Made by a program: the position numbers and the translations under genes
Shown: positions 26,573 to 35,321 of the stretch, in pieces
Layout: each line of letters opens with the position of its first letter
How positions within the stretch are numbered: the stretch's first letter is position 1
Assembly: GCA_965247815.1 (NCBI GenBank)
Contig: CBDFHW010000025.1
Location: 186,001 to 250,000, forward strand
Source of the DNA: CBDAQA01 sp965247815
GTDB lineage: Bacteria; Planctomycetota; Phycisphaerae; Tepidisphaerales; Tepidisphaeraceae
Reading direction: 5' to 3'
Length of the DNA stretch: 64,000 nucleotides
Notes under the pieces: model-generated
Seen by the model: only the letters and a program-made list of their open reading frames with translations
The model's database searches: none
Told to the model about the DNA's origin: nothing

Positions 26573-27835
26573 ATGAAGCCAATCCCGCTCGTGCCCAACC
26601 GGTGGCTGCATTCAGTTCTCTGTCTGACGCTGCTGCTATTCGGGTTACCGTCGGGGTGCAGTCACGACATCCCGCCGTCTGACTTCTCCGGCAAAACTCC
26701 GGTCGTCCGCGTCCTGCTTCTTCAGAATCAAACCAGTGTATTGATCAACGCCGCCGAACCGCCGTCGGCGCGAATCGGCTCGACGGCTTATCCGCGTCGG
26801 GTGGATCTTCCCGCGTCCGTCACTGTCGCAATCAGCCTCACGCCTTCCGGCTGGCAAATCGGTTCGGCATCATTAGGCTCCGGCGAACTGACGATTCTGC
26901 CGTCGCCTGAAGGGTCGGTCTCGGTGAACGGCCGGTTCTACCGGGGTCGATACCGTTTCGTGCCCCGCGTCGGTGTCGCCTTCGACGTCGTCAACGACGT
27001 TGATGTCGAAGGATATCTCAAGGGCGTGATCGGCAAGGAGATGCTGCCGGACTTCGCCCCCGAGGCGTACAAAGCCCAGGCGGTCGTCGCTCGGACTTAC
27101 GCGCTTTATCAAACTAAATCCCGGAGCCCGGGTTCGAGTTTCGATCTGTATACCGACGACCGCGACCAGGTTTACGGAGGCCTTGCCGGCGAGTCGATCA
27201 AGGCACGACAAGCCGTCGAGGAAACCCACGGCATGGTCGTCGTCTACGGCCCGCCCGGGGAAGAGAGAATCTTCAAGGCCTATTTCAGTAGCTGCTGCGG
27301 CGGGATCGGTCAAAGCGCCGCCGACGCATTCGGGGACCCGGCGACGGTGCCGCTGTCGGCCCAGTCTGTCGGAACACTGTGCAGCGAATCACCGCGCTTT
27401 AGTTGGCCGCCCGTGGTCGTCAGCAAGACGGAGCTCACGCGAAGGCTGCAGACGTTCGGCCAACGCCACAACCGGCCCGAGAAAGATATGCTCGCGCTAT
27501 CGCATCTCGACGCCGTCGCGGCCAACACGCTGGGCAGGCCGGTGCGCTTCATCGCCACCGACGTTCGGGGCCGTCATTACCAGTTTACTGGTGAAGAAAT
27601 CCGCCGGGCTGTCAACACCGACATCCCCGCCGCGACGCCAAAGTCCAAACTGTCGAGCAGTCTGTTTCAGGTCCAGAACGACGCGACAAGTGTCCACTTC
27701 ATCAACGGTCACGGCCTCGGCCACGGCGTCGGCATGTGCCAATGGTGCGCCCAATCCCGCGCCGAACGCGGCCAACCGTTCAACGCGATCGTGGTCGAGT
27801 CTTTCCCGCAATCAAAGCTCGTCACCGCGTACTAA
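26573..27835 (+). CDS. SpoIID/LytB-domain lipoprotein
   Basis: 420 residues from ATG 26573. The N-terminus has a lipoprotein signal (LLLFGLPSGC lipobox, Cys ~28), so it is probably membrane-anchored outside the cytoplasm. The SpoIID domain spans ~120-400: YRGRYRFVPRVGVAFDVVND, VDVEGYLKGVIGKEMLPDF, AYKAQAVVARTYALYQ, TDDRDQVYGG, FKAYFSSCCGG and the terminal GHGLGHGVGMCQWCAQSRAE. SpoIID enzymes are lytic transglycosylases acting on denuded glycan strands; the catalytic Glu equivalent is in IGKEMLP. Outside sporulating Firmicutes they act in wall remodelling. Confidence 0.9.
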   Translation: MKPIPLVPNRWLHSVLCLTLLLFGLPSGCSHDIPPSDFSGKTPVVRVLLLQNQTSVLINAAEPPSARIGSTAYPRRVDLPASVTVAISLTPSGWQIGSASLGSGELTILPSPEGSVSVNGRFYRGRYRFVPRVGVAFDVVNDVDVEGYLKGVIGKEMLPDFAPEAYKAQAVVARTYALYQTKSRSPGSSFDLYTDDRDQVYGGLAGESIKARQAVEETHGMVVVYGPPGEERIFKAYFSSCCGGIGQSAADAFGDPATVPLSAQSVGTLCSESPRFSWPPVVVSKTELTRRLQTFGQRHNRPEKDMLALSHLDAVAANTLGRPVRFIATDVRGRHYQFTGEEIRRAVNTDIPAATPKSKLSSSLFQVQNDATSVHFINGHGLGHGVGMCQWCAQSRAERGQPFNAIVVESFPQSKLVTAY

Positions 27836-28100
27836 CCCCGCCTAGCCGACCGCGTTGTGAGATGACCAATCGAGGGGATCGAGGCCGTGTTCGCTACGAG
27901 TCCGCGTCACATCGCGCGTTTCCGAGCGGGTTCCCGATACTTGATAGTCCCGTCCCGGGAGGGCGAAGATCGATCCGGAAAATCGCGTAATGACCGGTTC
28001 GATCCGCGGCCTTCCGGCCTCGGCTGTTAAGGACTTTCGCTCTCGCGATTCCCGCCCGTTTCCATATAGAGTTCATTTAACAGACTTGAAGATCATTTGG
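27836..28100. other. Gene-free chromosomal flank left of the element
   Basis: No credible coding frame or repeat seen. Together with attL and the 28147-28294 leader, this gives a gene-free stretch of about 460 bases between the SpoIID gene and the integrase. Confidence 0.4.
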
Positions 28101-28146
28101 ACTGGGAACGCTCGGATTCGAACCGAGAACCAAGGGATTATGAGTC
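28101..28146. repeat. attL: 46-bp direct repeat, displaced tRNA 3' fragment
   Basis: Identical over 46 bp to 44338-44383. It corresponds to tRNA positions 30-73 (reverse orientation) plus 2 bp. Its continuation (GTAT...) does not extend the tRNA, so this is the chromosomal 3' end displaced by integration. Confidence 0.93.
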
Positions 28147-28263
28147 GTATTTTGATACATTGCCATTCATTGATCGAGATTGATAAGCGTTGACAAATAC
28201 AGAATTTGTGCAAGCTTTTGGCCTTTTGTGGTAATATCAGAATTGATGTGAATTGACCGACGC

Positions 28264-28284
28264 GGTAGCACAGGGGTAGCACGG
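28264..28284. repeat. Candidate integrase arm-type site, left end
   Basis: Two GTAGCAC copies 11 bp apart (28265 and 28276) within a 21-bp block that recurs with two mismatches at 44251-44271. It lies between attL and the integrase start. Position and pairing fit arm-type binding sites of a tyrosine integrase. Confidence 0.55.
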
Positions 28285-28294
28285 AGATTTTAGC

Positions 28295-29474
28295 ATGCCT
28301 GCAAAATCCATGAGAATAGTTTGCGAGGATAAGCGATCGATCCCTAAGCGGATCAACTTCACCGCGACGTCGATCGCGGCTGTTAAACCACCGAAGGACA
28401 GCGACCGTGCCTTTGTATACGACGTCCGCACGCCGGGCCTTGCGTTGATGATCACCGCGGCCGGCGCTCGAACGTTCTACCGATACCAAAAAGTGAACGG
28501 TCGTCCGCAGCGCATCAAGCTGGGGCGATTTCCCGACATCACAGTCGAGCAGGCCCGCAAACTCGCACAGCGCGCGGCAGCTGACATCTCCGAAGGACTC
28601 GACCCCCAGGCCGAGAAGCGGGCCGCCCGCGCCGAGATGAAATTCGGGGATCTGTTCAAATGGTTCATCAAAAACCATGCAAAACCGCACAAGCGGAGCT
28701 GGTCGAAAGATCAGCAGCGGTACGACAAGCACATTTCAAAATGGAAAAGTCGGCCACTGTCGGCGATAACCCGGGAAGAAGTGCAGCGTCTTCACCTCTC
28801 GATCGGAAAGACTAGGCCGGGCGCGGCCAACCGCGTGCTGGCGTTGCTCTCTACTGTCTTCAATAAAGCTCGATTAATCGGTTACGACGCGCCGAACCCC
28901 GTTGCCGGCGTACCTCGATTCAAAGAAAACTCACGGGAGCGATTTATCACGGCTGAAGAGATGCCTCGCTTTTTCGCTGCGCTGGATGCTGAGCCCGATC
29001 AGACGTGGAAGGACTATTTTTATACGTGCCTGTGGACTGGTGCCCGTTCCGGCAACGTGAAGTCGATGCGATGGTCGGAAATCAATTTGAAAGCGGGCAC
29101 GTGGGCCATTCCGGCGGACAAGTTCAAAACCGGCGATGCGATGACAGTGCATCTCTCCACCGAGGCGTTGGAAATTTTGAAACGACGGCAGGACCGGTCA
29201 TATCAACGAGCCGGCAATGGCATGGGCGGCGATCTGCGAGCGGGCCAAGATCGAGGGCGTATGGATTCATGATCTTCGGCGAACGCTCGGCAGTTGGCAG
29301 GCCGCGTCGGGCGCGAGCCTCACAGTGATCGGTAAATCACTCGGCCACAAGAGCGTCGCGACCACCGCAGTATATGCCCGGCTCGCGTTGGATCCGGTGC
29401 GGGTCTCTGTCAACGCTGCGACCGCGGCTATGGCAGCTGCGGGAAAAGCTGAAAAGAAACCAGAGAATGGATAG
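28295..29474 (+). pseudogene. int: P4-type tyrosine integrase, frameshifted
   Basis: Residues from ATG 28295 show the DUF4102-like N-terminal arm-binding domain (AFVYDVRTPGLALMITAAG, then RIKLGRFPDITVEQARKLA), a SAM-like core-binding domain, and the first catalytic Arg in LWTGARSGNVKSMRW. After ILKRRQ (~29190) the frame is lost and stops at 29272. The remaining catalytic part is in the +1 frame: TGHINEPAMAWAAICERA, HDLRRTLGSWQ (H-x-x-R), GKSLGHKSVATTAVYARL (H...Y). The ~10-residue stretch that usually holds VFP is also missing at the break, so a small deletion is more likely than a base-call error. No single frame holds all catalytic residues. Confidence 0.85.
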
Positions 29475-29489
29475 AATCTTTACAGCGGG

Positions 29490-29557
29490 TTGCCGGACTA
29501 ATTAACCGGCAAGCTCGGGGCGATGCTGCTGACTTCACCGGCGGCGGCATCGCCCCG
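29490..29557 (+). terminator. Two stacked hairpins after the integrase
   Basis: TTGCCGG/CCGGCAA (29490-29496 and 29506-29512) is followed by an 11-bp perfect stem, CGGGGCGATGC/GCATCGCCCCG (29516-29526 and 29547-29557). No T-run follows. They probably insulate the integrase from the 29582 gene; a structured RNA is the alternative. Confidence 0.45.
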
Positions 29558-29581
29558 GCGTTCCCGCCAAACCGGTGAAAT

Positions 29582-30754
29582 ATGAGCAACTACGCCTCTG
29601 CGGCGATCATCACCGCACTTCAGTCATCGCAGGAACAGTTCCTTGCCTGCGATGCCCAGTATCCCGAGCTTCGTCACGCGATTCTAGATGGCTCAATTCA
29701 CGATAGCACATGGTCACGGGAGTTGCTCAAGCAGATTGTCGCCGATGGATCTCCATTTCAGCAGGATGAAGGCAGAGTCACAAACCCATGTGCATTTTAT
29801 TTCGGTAGAGGCATGGCTGGCATTCAAGTCTTTGACGACATTGCCCGGCGTGTCATCGATACCATCATCGATTCGGCTGGTTCGTTAGGACTTCCCCTCA
29901 TTCCACCTCGTTTGAGGCACGATGCGTATCTCAAAAATTATCGCGAAGGATTCCCTGCCCAGCTGATGCCTGATTTGAGCGATTACGGTCCTGGTGCTGA
30001 GCTCCTTTGGTTGTTCTGGTGGCTTGGAGACAGGTACTCAAATCCGGTAATCCAAGCCGATCGCGGGAAGCCGACAATAGAAATCGCGAAAATTTTCAAT
30101 CGCGAACACGCAGCGATAAATCTCCCGGGCAATCGCGGGCGGACGAGCGAGCGTATCCCGTTTCGCCCCGATGATCCAGCCATGGCTTCGCCCTACTCGG
30201 AAGCAGCCAGCGACGCTACATATCCCGACCATTTTGGTTATCTCTGGCACGCGATCCACTTTGGGGAAATTAAAGAAGTGGCAATCGGCCGCAAGGGAGT
30301 GTTCCTTTGCGCTCATGTCGGAATCGGCGTCCTGATCGATCATATTGGACATTCGACGTCTTCGACTAGGCCGGCAAACCAAGAACCGGTCTCGATTGTT
30401 GGACCAAGCAATGTTGCAACGCAGAACACATCTAAGTGGCTGACGTATCGGCAGGTCAAATTACTTCTCGGGATCCCAGACTATGAACTCACCCGTCTCG
30501 TCAAGGCTGGCGAGCTCGTAGTTGATCACCCCGGGAAGGGTCAGAGATTTGAGCCGATCGCATTATCCAGACATCAAATTAACAGCCTTACGGCGACTTC
30601 CGCCACGCCAACACCGCCGGTGGCCAGCAGCTCAAAGCCCGTCTTCTACTTTTGCGACGATTGCGCACACACGGTCTCGACCCGATCGGGCCCCAAGCCA
30701 CCGAAATGTCCGAAGTGCAGTAGTTCAAATCTGAAGCCGCTCCCCATTCGCTGA
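29582..30754 (+). CDS. Unknown element protein with wHTH and zinc ribbon
   Basis: 390 residues. The N-terminal ~270 residues match nothing I recognise. Residues ~285-335 look like a MerR/excisionase-type winged helix (WLTYRQVKLLLGIPDYELTR, then LVKAGELVV). The C-terminus is a zinc ribbon with two Cys pairs: YFCDDCAH and KCPKCSSSNL. This suggests nucleic-acid binding. It lies alone between the integrase hairpins and the excisionase-like gene. Codon use looks less GC-rich than its neighbours. A regulator or cargo gene is possible. Confidence 0.6.
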   Translation: MSNYASAAIITALQSSQEQFLACDAQYPELRHAILDGSIHDSTWSRELLKQIVADGSPFQQDEGRVTNPCAFYFGRGMAGIQVFDDIARRVIDTIIDSAGSLGLPLIPPRLRHDAYLKNYREGFPAQLMPDLSDYGPGAELLWLFWWLGDRYSNPVIQADRGKPTIEIAKIFNREHAAINLPGNRGRTSERIPFRPDDPAMASPYSEAASDATYPDHFGYLWHAIHFGEIKEVAIGRKGVFLCAHVGIGVLIDHIGHSTSSTRPANQEPVSIVGPSNVATQNTSKWLTYRQVKLLLGIPDYELTRLVKAGELVVDHPGKGQRFEPIALSRHQINSLTATSATPTPPVASSSKPVFYFCDDCAHTVSTRSGPKPPKCPKCSSSNLKPLPIR

Positions 30755-30905
30755 AACATACTTGCGCGCAACTTGCGCCAAGCGGCCAATTCCATCAATC
30801 CTACTGGGGTTTTTGGCGATCCCTCATTGCGCACGTCGTTACCGAGGGCTTCGATTTAGTACATCAACTCATCAATGGTTGATTGTTCTTAACCGAGGTG
30901 CAGTT

Positions 30906-31130
30906 ATGGCAACGGAAATGGATTTGGATCGGATGACGGAAGAAGCTGCCGCGAGGATCTTGGGAATTAAGCCCCAGACATTGAGCGTCTGGAGATGCAC
31001 CGGCCGGTACGGCTTGCCGTTCAGCAAGGTCGGCCGTGCAGTCAGGTACTCGCGAAAGGACCTTGAAGCGTGGCTCGCGGAGCGAACCGGTACCAACTCA
31101 CGGCAAATCTCAGCAGCCGTTTCAGCCTGA
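30906..31130 (+). CDS. Excisionase-like helix-turn-helix protein
   Basis: 74 residues from ATG 30906 (GAGGTG upstream); an earlier in-frame start has no support. The MerR-like DNA-binding helix pattern is clear: MTEEAAARILGIKPQTLSVW, FSKVGRAVRYSRKDLEAWLA. Proteins like this act as excisionases or early regulators in integrative elements. Placement near the integrase and ahead of the replication genes fits either. Confidence 0.7.
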   Translation: MATEMDLDRMTEEAAARILGIKPQTLSVWRCTGRYGLPFSKVGRAVRYSRKDLEAWLAERTGTNSRQISAAVSA

Positions 31131-31153
31131 CAGCAACCCAGCACTGCCTGCAA

Positions 31154-32035
31154 ATGACCGACGAGAACCAAGAAAGCTCGCTGCCGGGTGCTTTGGTCCG
31201 CCTGACGGCATTTATCGAAAACGGCTGGCTCGGCCAGCTCAAACCAACAACCGCGAAAGTGTGGATCGTGTTCAACAAGTTCTCTGACAACCTCACCGGC
31301 GAATGCAATCCGTCGCTATCGCGGATTGCTTGGGAAGCGCTTCGACAGCGCGATCCTGAGAACGCCCGAAAAGCGAAACGGGAATTGATCGCGCTGGGGC
31401 TTCTTGAAGTGCTTTCGGTGGGCGGTGGATTTCATACGGATACGACCGTTGTCCGGGTTTGCGTTCCGGCTACACCACCCGTGAATCTCACCCCCCGTCA
31501 ATTTCACGGGGGGTCAATTTCACCCTCCGTGGATTCCACGGGTAACCCCCCGTGGATTTCACCGGTAACCCCCCGTGGATTTGGGGGGCCTAACTCCCAT
31601 GAACTCCTTAAAGAACTCCCAAGAGAGAGAACGCGGGCTTTGTCGGGGGAGGCTGAGGCAGGCAAGGCGGCAGGCAAAGACAAGAAATCAAAGCAACCGC
31701 CGGTGCCAATGCCGGACGTCCCCGAAACCCTGAAGACGCCACAATTCGAGATCGCTTGGTCGCAGTTTTCCGATCACCGCCGCGCGATTCGAAAAGAACT
31801 CACCGCACTCGCTGCCAAGATCATCCTGCAAAAGCTGGAAGCAATGGGGCCGGCCGTCGCGGTGACCGCGCTGGAGAACTCGATCGCTAATTCTTGGACC
31901 GGGGTATTCGAGCCCGACACCCGCAACGGCACGCTCAAAGAAGATCCGAAAGTACGGACCGCGCGCATTCTCGCAATGGGCGAGCAACGGCAGCAGCAGT
32001 CCAACAACAAAAAATCAACCAGGTGGGCAAGCTAA
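31154..32035 (+). CDS. Replication initiator, O-like winged-helix protein
   Basis: 293 residues from ATG 31154. Residues ~25-100 form a winged-helix replication domain (TTAKVWIVFNKFSDNLTGEC, PSLSRIAWEALRQRD, AKRELIALGLLEVLSVGGGF) of the DnaD/O-protein kind that binds origin iterons. A low-complexity middle (residues ~108-150, rich in Pro, Gly and Ser) is encoded by an iteron array. The C-terminal third may contact the helicase loader. The stop overlaps the next ATG (TAATG). The arrangement, initiator gene containing the origin followed by a loader gene, is that of lambda O/P. Confidence 0.65.
   Translation: MTDENQESSLPGALVRLTAFIENGWLGQLKPTTAKVWIVFNKFSDNLTGECNPSLSRIAWEALRQRDPENARKAKRELIALGLLEVLSVGGGFHTDTTVVRVCVPATPPVNLTPRQFHGGSISPSVDSTGNPPWISPVTPRGFGGPNSHELLKELPRERTRALSGEAEAGKAAGKDKKSKQPPVPMPDVPETLKTPQFEIAWSQFSDHRRAIRKELTALAAKIILQKLEAMGPAVAVTALENSIANSWTGVFEPDTRNGTLKEDPKVRTARILAMGEQRQQQSNNKKSTRWAS
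31478..31586. repeat. Iteron array inside the O-like gene, candidate replication origin
   Basis: Six degenerate copies of CCCGT(G/C)(A/G)ATTTCAC, with the GT of each unit at 31481, 31497, 31513, 31529, 31552 and 31575: spacing 16, 16, 16, 23 and 23. It includes a perfect inverted repeat CCCCCCGT/ACGGGGGG (31491-31498 and 31506-31513) and the palindrome CCGTGGA-t-TCCACGG (31527-31541). Three AACTCC direct repeats follow downstream. Repeats within an initiator gene are characteristic of lambdoid origins. Confidence 0.65.
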
Positions 32036-32766
32036 TGGGACGCAAAGAGGAAATTATCGCGCTTTTCGCCAGCGTGTTCGCCGACAAGTTCGCCGACGAT
32101 GAAGTTTGGGACGTGGCTGATCGCCTGACGTGGGCCGATCCGTCCGACGTCGAATTCGCGATGCGGGAGCATCGGATCACCAGCCGTTTCAAGCCGACGC
32201 TCGGCGATCTGAAAGCCATCATCAACAAGCGGATCGGCACCCAGCCCCGGCGCGAACCGCCTCGGGACAAGTCGCACGCCGACGTCCTTGCCGAAGAAGC
32301 GAAGCTACCGCCGGCAGCCGCGGTGTTGGTTTACTGGCGGGGCGTCTGGTCGCGGTATGCCGGCGACGCCGTTCAACGGGAGCTCGGCTTAGCGTCGACC
32401 GGCCCGGCTCGAGACCTATTCGAGGCACAGCTGGCAGGGATGCGTAACAAGTGCGTAAGCGGGGCGGTTGCCAGTCTCAACTCGCTCGGGGCGTCGTTCG
32501 ACCTCTGCAGCAGGCTTGCCGAGCAGGTGACGGCCGATACGGCCAACTTCGATCGGACCATTAACTGGCTGCGGACAAATCCGCTTCCCCGGTCCCCTCA
32601 GACGGTCTCGATTCAGCAGACACGCCGGCCCATCTTCGGAATGGTAGACGACATCCTTCGACCGGTCGCGCCGTTGGTCGACCCGCGGGAGAAGCCGCGG
32701 CAGCTGAAAGAATTGGCCAGCGAAGTCGCATCGCAGGTGGAACAACTCCAGGCAGGTGCGGCATGA
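32035..32766 (+). CDS. Helicase-loader-like replication protein
   Basis: 243 residues from ATG 32035, overlapping the upstream stop. N-terminal helices (VFADKFADDEVWDVADRLTW, then REHRITSRFKPTLGDLKAI) resemble the N-domain of phage replisome organisers/helicase loaders of the G40P-loader type, in which a helical bundle ends with a '..SRFPPTxxDI' turn. No AAA Walker motif is seen. Position directly after the O-like gene supports a lambda P-like role. The family call is tentative. Confidence 0.5.
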   Translation: MGRKEEIIALFASVFADKFADDEVWDVADRLTWADPSDVEFAMREHRITSRFKPTLGDLKAIINKRIGTQPRREPPRDKSHADVLAEEAKLPPAAAVLVYWRGVWSRYAGDAVQRELGLASTGPARDLFEAQLAGMRNKCVSGAVASLNSLGASFDLCSRLAEQVTADTANFDRTINWLRTNPLPRSPQTVSIQQTRRPIFGMVDDILRPVAPLVDPREKPRQLKELASEVASQVEQLQAGAA

Positions 32767-33101
32767 AGCGGAAGCAGCCGTTGACACTCGACCAACACCA
32801 GGCGATCGGCGTCGATCTGGCGTGTATCCGCGACCGCCTTACCGCGATCGTCGGCGATCTATCGGGGCGGTACACCGCGGGCACTCTGGACCACGCGCTC
32901 GCGTCGGTTCGGAAGGTAGACACCCTTCGAATCCGGCTCGACGTCCAAGCCCAGGAAGACGTCGGCGATCGGTACAGGTCCACGATCTACTACCCGAACC
33001 CCGAGCAACGTTCGACCCGGATCACTTCCGCTGCGGGTTCGCCCCACGCTGCGGTCGATCGGCAGGGGCAATCACAACCACACTCACAGGAGATTCAATG
33101 A
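32763..33101 (+). CDS. Small element protein, unknown
   Basis: 112 residues; start overlaps the upstream stop by 4 bp (ATGA). Central helix IGVDLACIRDRLTAIVGDLS then KVDTLRIRLDVQAQEDV; C-terminal tail polar. No recognised family. Close coupling places it in the replication/early operon. Confidence 0.5.
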   Translation: MKRKQPLTLDQHQAIGVDLACIRDRLTAIVGDLSGRYTAGTLDHALASVRKVDTLRIRLDVQAQEDVGDRYRSTIYYPNPEQRSTRITSAAGSPHAAVDRQGQSQPHSQEIQ

Positions 33102-33520
33102 ATCCGATTCAAGTCTTTAAAGGCGGCGTTCGTTCCGATCCGGTCATAGTCGGCACAGCGCTGACACTGGTCGCATCCTTCACGGTCAAAGGTTGCGAAA
33201 AATTCCGCGCGTCGCTGTTCAACCAGGGCTCTGCGGCGTTGACGTCTCTCAGGGTCGACTATGCCGGCACTGCCGACGGGCCCGCCATCCCGGCTCTGGG
33301 TTCCAACTGCACGAACGTTGAACAGCTTTCGAGCAACGGCAGCCCCGGCGACGGCGTTGAAGCCAGCACGCAAGGGGTGGGCAACTTGCCCGCAGGCGGT
33401 TCGGGGTTCTTCACGATCGCATTGAACGCTGTCGTCTACAGGCTCGACGTCTACGCCACTGCTGCCGCGAACACGACGATTGTGATGGAGGCGGCGGGCT
33501 TTCGACCGGCGAGAGCGTAG
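33098..33520 (+). CDS. Small beta-rich protein, possibly structural
   Basis: 140 residues from ATG 33098 (CACAGGAGA upstream), overlapping the preceding ORF by 4 bp. Mostly beta-strand pattern: PVIVGTALTLVASFTVKGCE, LTSLRVDYAGTADGPAIPAL, GFFTIALNAVVYRLDVYATA. It resembles small phage virion or decoration proteins in composition, but I recognise no family. Confidence 0.5.
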   Translation: MNPIQVFKGGVRSDPVIVGTALTLVASFTVKGCEKFRASLFNQGSAALTSLRVDYAGTADGPAIPALGSNCTNVEQLSSNGSPGDGVEASTQGVGNLPAGGSGFFTIALNAVVYRLDVYATAAANTTIVMEAAGFRPARA

Positions 33521-33744
33521 CGCCCCGCAAATGGGCATCAGCGGCCCGGGAAACGGAATCGGGTTATTTCGTGATTAGTGCAGGAAATGTCATGACTTGC
33601 GACGGATTGACGCGATGCGACATTATGACGCCCCCCCCGGCCTAGGTTCTCCGGCGGCGTACGGCGGGATCCTGCGGGTAAGCAGCGGCCACAATTCTGA
33701 CATCCGCACGACCAAAATTCTACAGGTGGATGAGGATGACTTGT

Positions 33745-34287
33745 ATGAAAAAGAAGCTCAAAAAACCGACGCTCGAAAAAATTCCCGCCGGCTGGTTTGA
33801 CCGCGAATCTCTGGCTCGCGCCTTCGACGTGACCGAGGCACAGGTCGATCGGAAATACCGCGACCTTGCCGGCCTCGATGGCCAGCGATCAATCAACGGC
33901 CGCCCGTACACCCGGCTTCGTAGCGTCATCGACGGAATGGTCCTGGCTGAAGTTCAGAAGCAACGGGCCGCGGACGTAGACGATCCGTTGATGGATGTCC
34001 CGGGCGGGTCGTCACCAGCGCTCGAGCGATACCGCCAAGCGCGGGCGGGGAGCGCCGAACTGGATCTTTGCGAGCGTCAGCGACAACTGATTTCGGTAAG
34101 CGAACTCGAACCAGCCTTCAGTCTGTACGCCTCCGTCATCCGGCAGGCCGGCCAGACGCTGCAAACAGAGTTCGGGCCGAAGGCGGCGGTAGTGCTGAAC
34201 GAATTTATTGACCAGGCCGTCGCCGGGATCGAGCGGTTTCTAGCCGAATCCGGAAATCAATCACCAGCGATGGCTGGCGGGAAGTGA
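33745..34287 (+). CDS. Nu1-like terminase small subunit
   Basis: 180 residues from ATG 33745, chosen for GAGGA 8 nt upstream over an earlier ATG. An N-terminal winged-helix (WFDRESLARAFDVTEAQVDR) is followed by YRQARAGSAELDLCERQRQL and ISVSELEPAFSLYASVIRQA, the helical pattern of Nu1-type small terminases (..A.k.ElelaerrgelvpvedV...). Small terminase recognises phage DNA for packaging. The large subunit that should follow is absent; a tail gene comes next. Confidence 0.6.
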   Translation: MKKKLKKPTLEKIPAGWFDRESLARAFDVTEAQVDRKYRDLAGLDGQRSINGRPYTRLRSVIDGMVLAEVQKQRAADVDDPLMDVPGGSSPALERYRQARAGSAELDLCERQRQLISVSELEPAFSLYASVIRQAGQTLQTEFGPKAAVVLNEFIDQAVAGIERFLAESGNQSPAMAGGK

Positions 34288-34318
34288 ACGAAAGCCATCG
34301 GCGAAAGGACAAACCATC

Positions 34319-35164
34319 ATGGATTTAATGAACTCTCAGGCCGCCGGCTCTTACGCCATCCTCATCGATTTCAGTTGGGGCGAGAACGGAGCGCACACCA
34401 GGCATTACACGAACTGGTCGGATCCGATCACGATCGGCGGTGTCACCTATGCCGTCCAAACCTCGAGCGGGCCGAACATCGAAACGCGAATCAGCGTCGA
34501 AGCCGAGAATCAGACGGGTCTGGTTCAGGATGAACCGTGGAGCTTGCTGATGCCAGCGGTCGAACCGCTGAATTTTCTGGCGAGGCCGAGCGTGTGGCCA
34601 CCGGTGACGTGCGTTGTCAGCGAGGTTGATCCGACTTCGACGGGCGTATTGGCCCCGACGGTCATGTGGGCCGGAACGGTCACTACGGTCACTTCGAATC
34701 TAAAGGAAGCCCCCGGCAGCGTTCGCGCCGTAATTTCCGGCAAGCGGGTGAGAGTGCAGTACCCGCTCGGCATCGAAAGCAAGTCGGCGTGCTCCCGAAC
34801 GTTCGGCGATCGTGGTTGCGGTGTGGACGTCGGCGCACTGGAGCAGACTGCGACGATCACCGGCATCGCCGGCCGGATCATTTCTGCACCCGGACTAACG
34901 ACGCCTGGCCGAGCCGACTACTGGTCGGCGGGCATCGTCAGCGTCGACGGTTTGCGTGTAGGCATCATCGACGGGTCGCTGGGGGTAGGCAGCTTGAAGT
35001 TGTTGCAGGTTCCGCCCGTCGAATGGATCGGTGTTGCGGCTGTCTTCCGACCGGGCTGCAACAAAGGCATTACTCAGTGCACTAGCGACTGGAACAACGC
35101 GCCGCGGTTTTTCGGGCTCGGCCGGCAGAAGCCGTCGGGGGCTCCGTACATCGGTCCGCGCTAA
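34319..35164 (+). CDS. DUF2163/BR0599-type tail hub protein
   Basis: 281 residues from ATG 34319 with AAAGGA upstream. The C-terminal half shows the four-Cys pattern of the phage BR0599/DUF2163 family: SACSRTFGDRGCGVDV and FRPGCNKGITQCTSDW, followed by NNAPRFFGLG. N-terminal part FSWGENGAHTRHYTNWSDPI, then ITIGGVTY. In siphophages and gene transfer agents this protein forms the tail hub and its cysteines bind an iron-sulphur cluster. It normally sits next to the NlpC/P60 peptidase; here the two lie 6.5 kb apart. Confidence 0.8.
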   Translation: MDLMNSQAAGSYAILIDFSWGENGAHTRHYTNWSDPITIGGVTYAVQTSSGPNIETRISVEAENQTGLVQDEPWSLLMPAVEPLNFLARPSVWPPVTCVVSEVDPTSTGVLAPTVMWAGTVTTVTSNLKEAPGSVRAVISGKRVRVQYPLGIESKSACSRTFGDRGCGVDVGALEQTATITGIAGRIISAPGLTTPGRADYWSAGIVSVDGLRVGIIDGSLGVGSLKLLQVPPVEWIGVAAVFRPGCNKGITQCTSDWNNAPRFFGLGRQKPSGAPYIGPR

Positions 35165-35321
35165 CAACGTGAAACACAAAGGATTTTGTCCTGGCCGCCG
35201 GGCCGGGCACTGACGGTAAGCCATCAGAGCCGAGCTCCTAAAAACCTGACGCCCCACGGGTCGCTCATCGATGGCGGGGCAATTTTAAAACTTAACGCCG
35301 GGAAGCCGGCAAGGAACGATC

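Noticed and set aside
28101..28146. A second tRNA gene at the left att site
   Set aside because: Only the 3' part of the cloverleaf is present; the D-arm and acceptor 5' strand are missing.
31490..31590. CRISPR-like array from the repeated CCCCCCGTGGATTTCAC
   Set aside because: Units are too close (16-23 bp), no spacers, no cas genes; better read as iterons.
33597..33800. 67-codon ORF before the small terminase-like gene
   Set aside because: Overlaps the better supported 33745 start and lacks any domain pattern.
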